DNA of 6,368 nucleotides from Deltaproteobacteria bacterium (GTDB lineage Bacteria > JAUYMQ01), in contig JAUYMQ010000596.1 in assembly GCA_030698575.1 (NCBI GenBank), positions 1-6,368 of the forward strand. Direction: 5' to 3'. Of this stretch, positions 1 through 5,621 are shown in pieces. The notes under the pieces were generated by a model. It was not told the DNA's origin. It did not search any database and worked only from the letters and a program-made list of their open reading frames with translations. The first letter of the stretch is position 1; each line of letters opens with the position of its first letter. The translations under genes were made by a program, and so were the position numbers.

Positions 1-179
1 GCGAGCTCCCGATACGGCCCCCATCGCTTGATCGGCGGCAGGTACTTGAGGAAGAGGAAATTGCCGGGGAAGGGCAGCGCCATCCGGCCCAGCCTGAGCC
101 GGGTGAGCCCGTACACCTCGTGGCGCTTGGAGGCGGCCCCCACATCGTCCATGCGCAGCGCCATCGCCGACACGCTCAC
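1..179 (-). CDS. N-terminus of a WbmS-like (polysaccharide-deacetylase-like) protein, cut by window edge
   Basis: An open minus-strand frame without a stop runs from just after the methyltransferase gene to the window edge. Read from the GTG at 179 it gives VSVSAMALRMDDVGAAS, then KRHEVYG, a stretch with PFPGNFLFLKYLPPIK, and WGPYREL at the edge. The paired aspartates in MDDVGA recall the metal-binding Asp-Asp of NodB-type carbohydrate esterases. The whole opening resembles, from memory, the WbmS family found in O-antigen clusters. About 59 residues are visible, and the C-terminal catalytic part lies outside. The start is uncertain. GTG at 179 has GGAGG ten bases upstream. GTG at 203 would overlap the preceding stop by four bases, as at two other junctions here, but has a poor ribosome site. 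GTG at 173 and ATG at 164 are also in frame, and the latter gives the compact start MALRMDDVG. Being last in the visible operon, it may modify the same glycan. Function is inference. Confidence 0.62.
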   Translation of the reverse strand, partial: MSVSAMALRMDDVGAASKRHEVYGLTRLRLGRMALPFPGNFLFLKYLPPIKRWGPYREL

Positions 180-189
180 TCCGGCCCCC

Positions 190-194
190 CCTCC
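190..194 (-). promoter_or_regulatory. Shine-Dalgarno GGAGG for the WbmS-like gene
   Basis: The minus strand reads GGAGG followed by a G-run, ten bases before the GTG at 179. It lies just past the methyltransferase stop codon, so it favours a start inside rather than at the GTGA overlap (203). The spacing is at the long end, so this is only a moderate argument. Confidence 0.4.
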
Positions 195-199
195 CACGC

Positions 200-1033
200 T
201 CACTTCCGCGCCAGGATCTCGATATGCGGGGAAATGCGGAAGAGCCGGTAGTAGGCGCGGATCACGGGCCAGAGCGGGCTCCCCGACTCCCGCGGGAGCG
301 TCCCGGCAGCGGGGAGCGGGGCGATGCGCGCGCCCGCGTCCCGGAGCAGCCGCTCGAGCCTCCCGCGCAGGAGCGGCGTGAGCGTGTCGACGAAGCCCGG
401 GGGCCGCCCCCTGAGCCGCAGGTACCAGCGCGCCAGGGCCCGCGGCATCCGTGGAAGCCAGAAGAGCTTGTAATGCCCCTCGTAACAGCCGAGCGCGTTG
501 GGCGCGTGGAGATAGAGGGCGCCGCCCGGCCGGACCACCCGCACCATCTCCCGCACGGTGGCAGCCACGTCGGCGACATGCTCGAGAGTGGAGAAGCAGT
601 ACACGAGGTCGAAGGCTTCCGCGCTGAACGGCAGATGCTCGGCCGCCGCCAGGATCGCGACGCCCCCTCCCTCGGCCTCAGCCTTGAGCCGGCAGATCTC
701 GACGGCCTCCGGCTCGGTGTCCACGCCCACCGCGGCGGCGCCAGCCCGCCGCGCCATCACGGTGAACCCCCCCGTGCCGCAGCCCACGTTCAGCACCGAG
801 AGCCCGGTCACCGCGAGTCCGAGAGCCGCCTCGAGCCGATCCAGGCGCATCGCCTCGTGGGTCTCCTCGGCGAGGCGCGCCTCGACGAGCGCTGGCCAGT
901 CGGGGATGCGCAGGGTGTCGCGGTAATAGCGGGTGTAGTACTCGCTGAGCCGGCGGCACACGCGCTCGGGCCACGCGCGCGGCGAGCCGGCGGCTGCCCT
1001 CGTCCCTTCCAGCGCCGGGCCGCCCGCGCTCAC
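200..1033 (-). CDS. Class I SAM-dependent methyltransferase
   Basis: A 277-residue protein with the class I Rossmann-fold methyltransferase core. Motif I is VLNVGCGTGGF at about residues 80-90. The acidic residue that binds the SAM ribose is D105 in VGVD. AEHLPF lies at 131-136, FDLVYCFSTLEHV at 141-153, and the post-II motif RVVRPGGALYL at 165-175, as in the Methyltransf_11/25 group. About 75 residues precede motif I and include a tyrosine-rich segment near 32-37. The C-terminal 100 residues contain aromatic and basic stretches and end in PHIEILARK. It starts with GTG, whose last two bases are the first two of the aminotransferase stop (GTGA, four-base overlap). There is no strong ribosome site, so translational coupling is likely. 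In an operon of nucleotide-sugar genes it probably methylates a sugar or a glycan end, but the acceptor and the methylated atom cannot be read from the sequence. The fold is confident and the substrate unknown. Confidence 0.88.
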   Translation of the reverse strand: MSAGGPALEGTRAAAGSPRAWPERVCRRLSEYYTRYYRDTLRIPDWPALVEARLAEETHEAMRLDRLEAALGLAVTGLSVLNVGCGTGGFTVMARRAGAAAVGVDTEPEAVEICRLKAEAEGGGVAILAAAEHLPFSAEAFDLVYCFSTLEHVADVAATVREMVRVVRPGGALYLHAPNALGCYEGHYKLFWLPRMPRALARWYLRLRGRPPGFVDTLTPLLRGRLERLLRDAGARIAPLPAAGTLPRESGSPLWPVIRAYYRLFRISPHIEILARK

Positions 1034-2196
1034 GGCTCAAGCCGCGAGCGAAGCGCCTCCACCACGGTGCCCCTTTCCTCGGGCGTTATCCCCACGGAGC
1101 ACGGCAGCGACAGCCCGCGGTCGTAGAGCCGGGTGGCGACGTCCACGCGATAGGCTTGCGCGGCCGCGAAAACCGGTTGCAGGTGCAGTGGGCGCCAGAG
1201 GGGCCGGGCCCCGATGCCGGCCGCGTTCAGCGCGCGCAGGAGCGCGCGCACATCGGGGCAGCGCCGCGGCTCCAGGAGCACCGAGGCCATCCAGTAGATC
1301 GAGCGCGCCCAGGGGGCCTCGACGAATGGGCTCACGCCGTCGATGGCGCCAAGGGCCCGCTGGTAGAAGGCGGCCGTGGCGCGCTTTCGCTCGATGAAGC
1401 CGTCGAGCTGCTCGAGCTGGGCCACGCCGAGGGCCGCCTGGATATTGGTGAGGCGGTAGTTGAAGCCCATCACCTCGTGAATGTACTCGAGCGAGTCGGT
1501 GCGGGCCTGGGTGGTGAGCGCCCGCAGCCGGCCGGCCAGCGCCGCGTCGCCGGTCAGAACCATGCCGCCGCCGCCTGTCGTGATGATCTTGTTCCCGTTG
1601 AAGGACAGACAGGCGAGCCGCCCGTCGCCGCAGAGGCGACGGCCGCGATAGAAGGCGCCCAGCGCCTCGGCCGCGTCCTCGACGATCGCCAGCGGATAGC
1701 GGCCGGCCACCTCGATCAGCGGGTCGAGGTCGCATGGGTGGCCGTAGAGATGCACCGGCAGGAGGGCGCGCACCACGCGGCCGGTGGCGCGGTTGACGAT
1801 GCGTCCGGCCCTGGCAAGGCATTCCCGGGCGAGAAAGTCGGCCGTCTTCTGCGGATCCAACCCCCAGGAGACCTCCTCCGAGTCAAGGAATACCGGATGC
1901 GCGCCGCAGTAGGCGACGGCATTGGCGGTGGCGATGAACGTCAGGCTGGGGACCAGCACCTCGTCGCCGGGCTCGACGCCGGCGGCCTTGAGCGCCACGT
2001 GAAGCGCGGCCGTGCCGTTGACCGTCGCCACCGCATGGGGAGCGCCCACGTAGCGCGCCACCTCAACCTCGAAACGCTCGATGAACGGCCCGGCCGAGGA
2101 GACCCAGTTGGAGTCGAGGCACTCCTTCAGGTACTTCCACTCATTGCCCGCGAGATGGGGCACCGCATTGGGAATGTGGGGTGCGGGCGCGCTCAC
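1030..2196 (-). CDS. legC: LegC-family PLP-dependent sugar aminotransferase
   Basis: A DegT/DnrJ/EryC1/StrS-type aminotransferase of 388 residues, the usual family length. It would transfer an amino group to a 4-keto (or 3-keto) nucleotide sugar. The PLP lysine is K203 in SFNGNKIITTGGGGM. D174 in VEDAAEALG should contact the pyridine nitrogen, and NGTAALH (60-66) is the phosphate-binding turn. Features of the LegC subgroup are the opening IPNAVPHLAGNEWKYLKECL, the segment LTFIATANAVAYCGA (85-99), the insertion NRATGR (135-140) before the VHLYGHP strand, and FNYRLTNIQAALG (245-257). LegC makes the 4-amino group of the legionaminic acid precursor; calling that the reaction here is inference. 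The start is GTG at 2196, which overlaps the preceding stop in GTGA and has GAAGGG eight bases upstream. An upstream GTG at 2223 is in frame but would add nine unconserved residues and a 31-base overlap. Family confident, exact substrate not. Confidence 0.88.
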   Translation of the reverse strand: MSAPAPHIPNAVPHLAGNEWKYLKECLDSNWVSSAGPFIERFEVEVARYVGAPHAVATVNGTAALHVALKAAGVEPGDEVLVPSLTFIATANAVAYCGAHPVFLDSEEVSWGLDPQKTADFLARECLARAGRIVNRATGRVVRALLPVHLYGHPCDLDPLIEVAGRYPLAIVEDAAEALGAFYRGRRLCGDGRLACLSFNGNKIITTGGGGMVLTGDAALAGRLRALTTQARTDSLEYIHEVMGFNYRLTNIQAALGVAQLEQLDGFIERKRATAAFYQRALGAIDGVSPFVEAPWARSIYWMASVLLEPRRCPDVRALLRALNAAGIGARPLWRPLHLQPVFAAAQAYRVDVATRLYDRGLSLPCSVGITPEERGTVVEALRSRLEP

Positions 2197-3179
2197 GGCC
2201 GGCGCCCTTCCCGCTCCCACCACGCGCGATACCAGGCGAAGGTCTCCCCGACCCCTGCCTCGAGCGACACCTTGGGGGCGAAGCCCGTGAGGGCGCGGAG
2301 CCGCGTCAGGTCGGGACAGCGGCGGTCCACCGAACCCGCCGGCGCGGGCAGGTGCTGGATGGCGGGCTCGAACCGGGTCTCCCGAAGGATGACTCGGAGG
2401 AGATTCTCCACGGTGGTCTCCTCGCCGTCGTTGCCGATGTTCACGATCCGGCCCCAGGCGGCCTCGAGCGCCACGAGGCGGGTCATGGCCTCCACGGCGT
2501 CCGACACATGGCAGAAGGCGCGGCGCTGCGCGGCGCCGTAAAGACGGAAGGGGTCCTCCCGCCTGATGGCGCGGAGGGACAGCTCCGGGATAACGTGGTC
2601 AGCGCCCATGCGCGGCCCGTAGACATTGTGGAAACGGCCGACCACGAAGGGGAGCCGGCGCGCCCGCGCGGCATGGATCACCGCGGCCTCGCCCAGGATC
2701 TTGCTGGCGGCATAGGCAAAGCGCGGGGCGGCCACGTCGGGGACGGAGAGCGGCACGTCCTCCGGCGTGGGCACGGGCAATGCCCCCGCCGCGACGCCGC
2801 CCGCATACGTCTCGCTGGTGGAGGCGAAGAAGATCACCTCGCCGCGGCCGGGAAGCCAGTCGAGCACCTCCAGCACGGAGCGCGCGTTGACGCGGATCAC
2901 GCGCGCGGGATCGGTCTCGACGTTCCGGACCCCCACCACCGCCGCCAGCATGTACACCTGCTCCCACTGGCGCGGCAGCGCGTCCAGAGCGCCCGGGCGC
3001 GTGAGATCGGCCTCGACAAGAGCCACGTTCGGGCGGGCGCAGAGGGCCTGGAGCTCCTGGTCCCGGCGGCCCCGGGAGAGGTCATCGACCAGAGTCAGCG
3101 CATGCCCCTCCCCGGCCAGGCGCGAGGCCAGATGGTAGCCGATGAAGCCGGCGCCGCCCAGCACGAGGATCCTAGCCAT
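2193..3179 (-). CDS. NAD-dependent epimerase/dehydratase/decarboxylase (extended SDR)
   Basis: An extended short-chain dehydrogenase/reductase of 328 residues that acts on a nucleotide sugar with bound NAD. The dinucleotide-binding loop GGAGFIG lies at 8-14, with acidic D32/D33 after the second strand. The catalytic set is STSE at 120-123 and YAASK at 156-160 (Y156, K160). HNVYGPRMG at 184-192 and QRRAFCHVSDAVEA at 218-231 close the active site. The serine-glutamate pair plus the arginine at 219/220 resembles UDP-glucuronate decarboxylases (UXS, ArnA C-domain) more than the Thr-Asp-Glu of RmlB-type 4,6-dehydratases. However, LegB-type dehydratases also carry a Ser-Glu version, so the reaction stays open. 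ATG 3179 was chosen because the Rossmann motif follows at once and GGGGA lies six bases upstream. ATG 3194, with GGAG six bases upstream, is in frame and would add MRGSA. The start overlaps the dehydrogenase stop by eight bases, implying coupled translation. Confidence 0.85.
   Translation of the reverse strand: MARILVLGGAGFIGYHLASRLAGEGHALTLVDDLSRGRRDQELQALCARPNVALVEADLTRPGALDALPRQWEQVYMLAAVVGVRNVETDPARVIRVNARSVLEVLDWLPGRGEVIFFASTSETYAGGVAAGALPVPTPEDVPLSVPDVAAPRFAYAASKILGEAAVIHAARARRLPFVVGRFHNVYGPRMGADHVIPELSLRAIRREDPFRLYGAAQRRAFCHVSDAVEAMTRLVALEAAWGRIVNIGNDGEETTVENLLRVILRETRFEPAIQHLPAPAGSVDRRCPDLTRLRALTGFAPKVSLEAGVGETFAWYRAWWEREGRRP
2205..2210 (-). promoter_or_regulatory. Shine-Dalgarno GAAGGG for the aminotransferase gene
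   Basis: GAAGGG on the minus strand ends eight bases before the GTG at 2196, inside the 3' end of the SDR gene. It supports GTG 2196 over the in-frame GTG codons at 2220 and 2223. Confidence 0.5.
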
Positions 3180-4464
3180 AGCCGATCCCCGCATAGCGGA
3201 CTCCGGCGGCCCGCACCGCCTCCTCGCCCAGGATGCGCCAGCAGTCATAGACCACGGCCGGGCGCCGGAGTGCGCCGAGGAGCCTCGGCAGGTCGAGCGT
3301 GGCGTATTCCGGGTGGTTGGTGACGACAAGGACGGCGTCGGCCGCGTCGAAGCCCGCCTCGAGCGTCACGGGCGTCGCGCCGAGGTTCTCGATCACGTCG
3401 CCCCGGACAAGGAAGTCATGGCCCCGGAGGGCGAGCCCGGCGGCGCGGAACAGGGGCAGCATGGGGACGATGGGCGTCCCCCGCATGTCGTCGGTGGGCG
3501 GCCATCCCTTGTACGCCCAGCCGAGGACGCAGAGCCGGGCACCCTCGGCGCTGCCGCGCGTCTCGCGGATGAGGCTCACGAGCCGCTCCGCCACGTGCAG
3601 CGGGAGCCGCTCGTTGAGGCCGCGGGCCTGGCCCACCAGCCAGGGGGCATAGCCCGCCCGCGTCGCCGCGCTCAGGAGGATATAGGGATCCTTGGAGAGG
3701 CACCCACCGCCCACGAAGCCTGGCCTGGCCAGGTCCGGCCGCGGGTAGTCGAGATTGGCGGCCTGGATCACTTCCAGCGGGTCGAGGCGGAAGCGCTCCG
3801 CCATCAGCGCGACCTCGTTGCCGTAGGAGTAGATGAGGTCGGTGTGGCAGTTGTTCACGAGCTTCACCAGCTCGGCCGTCTCCAGCGAGGCCACGGGGAC
3901 GATCCTCCGGGTCACGCGGGCGAAGAGGGCCGCCGCCCGCTCGCGGCTCTCCGTATCCAGCCCGCCCACCACCTGGGGCAGCTCCTCCAGCTCTCGCAGC
4001 GCCTGGCCCTGGATGGTGCGCTCGGGGGCGAAGGCGAGGCGCGGCCGGGCCCAGCGCGCCCGGAGCTCGGGAAGCACCACCTCCCGCGTGGCGCCCACCG
4101 GCACCGTGGAGCGGACAATCACCAGCGTGTCCTCCCCGCAGCGCTCCGCGATGTGACGGGCGGCCAGCCGGAGATTGTCCAGCTCGGGGGCGTGGGTGTC
4201 CGGGTTCACCGGCGTCGACACGCACAGGATGGCGGCGTCCAGCCCCCCGACTGGCAGCGCCGGCCCCACGCAGAGGCGCTGGCCGAGGAAACTTCGCAAC
4301 CCTTCCTCGACTCCCGGCTCGAAGAGATGGGGCCGGCCGGCCCCGAGGGCCGCGAGGACACTCGGCGAGACGTCCATGCCGTGGACGGTGAAGCCCTTGC
4401 GGCACAACGTCACCGCCAGCGTCAGCCCGACATAGCCCAGGCCCACGACGCCGACTGCCGTCAT
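3172..4464 (-). CDS. Nucleotide-sugar 6-dehydrogenase (UDP-glucose/UDP-HexNAc dehydrogenase family)
   Basis: A 430-residue NAD-dependent enzyme that oxidises C6 of a nucleotide sugar to a carboxylate in two steps. The N-terminal Rossmann loop GLGYVGL lies at 8-14, followed by D31. Other family motifs are CVSTPVNPDT (81-90), STVPVGATREVV (119-130) and APERTIQG (146-153). The central helix ELVKLVNNCHTD (198-209) carries K201 and N205. The catalytic cysteine is C255 in GFVGGGCLSKDP (249-260). The C-terminal domain has LGWAYKGWPPTDDMRG (314-329). The APERTIQGQALRELEELPQ segment and GGGC loop are closer to WecC/WbpA-type UDP-HexNAc dehydrogenases than to UGDH; this is judged by eye. ATG 4464 is chosen because the NAD loop follows within seven residues and a GAGG site is eight bases upstream. 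The frame is open further upstream but only through the intergenic repeats. It overlaps the SDR gene by eight bases, so the two may act in sequence (uronate, then decarboxylation or epimerisation). Confidence 0.9.
   Translation of the reverse strand: MTAVGVVGLGYVGLTLAVTLCRKGFTVHGMDVSPSVLAALGAGRPHLFEPGVEEGLRSFLGQRLCVGPALPVGGLDAAILCVSTPVNPDTHAPELDNLRLAARHIAERCGEDTLVIVRSTVPVGATREVVLPELRARWARPRLAFAPERTIQGQALRELEELPQVVGGLDTESRERAAALFARVTRRIVPVASLETAELVKLVNNCHTDLIYSYGNEVALMAERFRLDPLEVIQAANLDYPRPDLARPGFVGGGCLSKDPYILLSAATRAGYAPWLVGQARGLNERLPLHVAERLVSLIRETRGSAEGARLCVLGWAYKGWPPTDDMRGTPIVPMLPLFRAAGLALRGHDFLVRGDVIENLGATPVTLEAGFDAADAVLVVTNHPEYATLDLPRLLGALRRPAVVYDCWRILGEEAVRAAGVRYAGIGYG
3186..3190 (-). promoter_or_regulatory. 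Shine-Dalgarno GGGGA for the SDR gene
   Basis: GGGGA on the minus strand ends six bases before ATG 3179, inside the end of the dehydrogenase gene. A second candidate, GGAG at 3201-3204, stands six bases before the in-frame ATG at 3194, so both starts have a plausible site. Confidence 0.4.
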
Positions 4465-4465
4465 A

Positions 4466-4503
4466 TCGCTCGCCTCATCGCCCGAACGCGCTTCGGCTCG
4501 CAC
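4466..4503 (-). repeat. 38-base intergenic repeat, copy next to the dehydrogenase start
   Basis: This unit is identical over 38 bases to the one at 4517-4554, and the two are separated by 13 bases (period 51). On the minus strand it begins GTGCGAGCCGAAG and ends GAGGCGAGCGA, stopping one base before the ATG of the dehydrogenase gene. Inside is a short inverted repeat, CCGAA and TTCGG around a GCGCG loop (4482-4496), able to form a small hairpin. No T-tract follows, so it does not look like an intrinsic terminator. It resembles a REP-like or other short dispersed intergenic element. Confidence 0.85.
4473..4477 (-). promoter_or_regulatory. Shine-Dalgarno TGAGG provided by the repeat
   Basis: TGAGG on the minus strand ends eight bases before ATG 4464, an ordinary spacing. 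It lies inside the 38-base repeat, so the repeat appears to supply the ribosome binding site of the dehydrogenase gene. The other copy has the same TGAGG but no start codon at the right distance. Confidence 0.5.
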
Positions 4504-4516
4504 GTCCTCTGATCCG

Positions 4517-4554
4517 TCGCTCGCCTCATCGCCCGAACGCGCTTCGGCTCGCAC
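4517..4554 (-). repeat. 38-base intergenic repeat, copy next to the nucleotidyltransferase stop
   Basis: This is the second identical unit. Allowing one mismatch (4504/4555), the match extends to 4557 and so reaches into the TGA stop codon of the nucleotidyltransferase gene (4558-4556). The small hairpin is at 4533-4547. The two units and their 13-base linker fill the whole gap between the flanking genes. Confidence 0.85.
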
Positions 4555-4555
4555 A

Positions 4556-5614
4556 TCAATCCAGGAGGCCCGCGGCCATGTCGCGGTTGGCCTTCTCGAG
4601 ATCGTGGTGCCGGCCGACATCGAGCCAGTACTCGCGGATGAGGTGGGCCGCCACGGGCTTCCCCGCATCGATGAGCAGCCGGATGAGGTCGGTGGCGTCG
4701 AAGTACTGGCCGGCGGGGATGAGGTCGATCACCGAGGGCTCGATGAGGTAGATCCCCGCGTTGACCGGAAACTCCTTGCGCGGCTTCTCCTCCACGCGAA
4801 CCACGCGGTCGCCGCTCAGCGTGAACTCGCCATACGGGATGTCCACCTGATGCACCGACACGCCCACGGTCATCGCCGCCCCGCCCTGGCTGCGGTGGAA
4901 CTCCCACATGGCCCGGAAGTCGCACCGCGTGAGGATATCGGCGTTGACGACGAAGAAGGCGTGGTCCAGCCGCTCGCGGAGGAGCGGGAGAGCGCCCATG
5001 GTCCCGAGCGGCCGCGGCTCCTCGGCGTACTCGATGCGCACCCCGAGACGGGTGCCGTCGCCCAGCCGCTCCCGGATCATCCCCGACTTGTGGTGGACCG
5101 CGATCAGCACCTCCGCGATCCCCGACTGGCGGAGGCGCTCGATGAGGATCTCGATGAGGGGCTTGCCGCCCACGCTGAGGAGGGGCTTGGGCGTGGATTC
5201 CGTGAGGGGCCGGAGCCGCCGGCCCTCCCCGCCCGCCATGATCACCGCCCGGCAGCGGAGCGGCGGGGGTGGCGCCAGGAGGTCCTCCAGCCTCAGGAGG
5301 TCCACGACAGTCCGGTTCCCGTCGAGGAGCGGAAGATGCCTGATGGCGCGGGCCCGCATGAGGCCCAGGGCCTCGGTCGTCCCGAGCCCGGCCGCCGCCA
5401 CCACCGGGTCGCGGTTCATCGCCTCGCTGGCGCCGGCGTCCAGCGAGACGCCGCGGAGGATGGCCTTGCGGAGGTCGCCGTCGGTGAGGAGGCCGAGCAG
5501 GCGGCCGGCGCCGTCCACCACCAGCGCGATCTGCTTGCCGCTGCGCGTGATCCGCTCGAGGACCTCGCGCAGGCTCGCCCCCTCGCCCACGAGGACATCG
5601 CCGATCGGGCTCAT
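4556..5614 (-). CDS. CBS-domain sugar-1-phosphate nucleotidyltransferase (PtmE-like)
   Basis: A 352-residue cytosolic enzyme with two parts. Residues about 5-115 form a CBS-domain pair; LLTDGDLRKAI (42-52) and IRHLPLLDGNRTVVDLL (91-107) are typical CBS strands. Residues about 121-350 are an NTP-transferase fold: VIMAGGEGRRLRPLTE (124-139) is the nucleotide-binding signature, and PKPLL follows with K143. NAD in VVNADILT (222-229) gives a metal-binding aspartate, D226. EKP (276-278), NAGIYLI (285-291) and WLDVGRHHD (330-338) complete the family pattern. The same CBS-plus-transferase order occurs in PtmE, the glucosamine-1-phosphate guanylyltransferase of GDP-legionaminate synthesis in Campylobacter. 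The NeuC-like gene upstream and LegC-like gene downstream support that role, but GTP use is inference; mannose-1-phosphate or glucose-1-phosphate transfer is possible. The CBS pair suggests control by a bound adenine nucleotide. The start lies seven bases after the upstream stop, and GGAGG is a distant 15 bases away. Confidence 0.87.
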   Translation of the reverse strand: MSPIGDVLVGEGASLREVLERITRSGKQIALVVDGAGRLLGLLTDGDLRKAILRGVSLDAGASEAMNRDPVVAAAGLGTTEALGLMRARAIRHLPLLDGNRTVVDLLRLEDLLAPPPPLRCRAVIMAGGEGRRLRPLTESTPKPLLSVGGKPLIEILIERLRQSGIAEVLIAVHHKSGMIRERLGDGTRLGVRIEYAEEPRPLGTMGALPLLRERLDHAFFVVNADILTRCDFRAMWEFHRSQGGAAMTVGVSVHQVDIPYGEFTLSGDRVVRVEEKPRKEFPVNAGIYLIEPSVIDLIPAGQYFDATDLIRLLIDAGKPVAAHLIREYWLDVGRHHDLEKANRDMAAGLLD

Positions 5615-5621
5615 CCCGCGC

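Noticed and set aside
1156-2541. Long plus-strand open frame of 461 codons opposite the aminotransferase and SDR genes
   Set aside because: The translation is rich in Arg, Gly, Ala, His and Glu without recognisable motifs. It mirrors conserved minus-strand genes, as expected for antisense frames at very high GC.
3180-3329. SDR start at 3329 (378 residues)
   Set aside because: The extra 50 residues overlap the dehydrogenase C-terminus in another frame and are unlike any SDR N-terminus. The Rossmann strand begins at the ATG at 3179.
4482-4496. Intrinsic transcription terminator from the repeat hairpin
   Set aside because: The stem is only five base pairs and no T-rich tract follows on the minus strand. 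The genes on both sides belong to one apparent operon.
3142-4512. Plus-strand open frame of 456 codons opposite the dehydrogenase
   Set aside because: Low-complexity shadow of a clearly conserved dehydrogenase, with no motif and no supporting neighbours on that strand.
4466-4554. CRISPR-like array
   Set aside because: There are only two units and the 13-base linker is too short for a spacer. There are no cas genes.
4465-4668. Longer N-terminus for the dehydrogenase reaching up to 4668
   Set aside because: The added residues come from the end of the nucleotidyltransferase gene in another frame and from the intergenic repeats. The NAD loop sits directly after ATG 4464, which has its own ribosome site.
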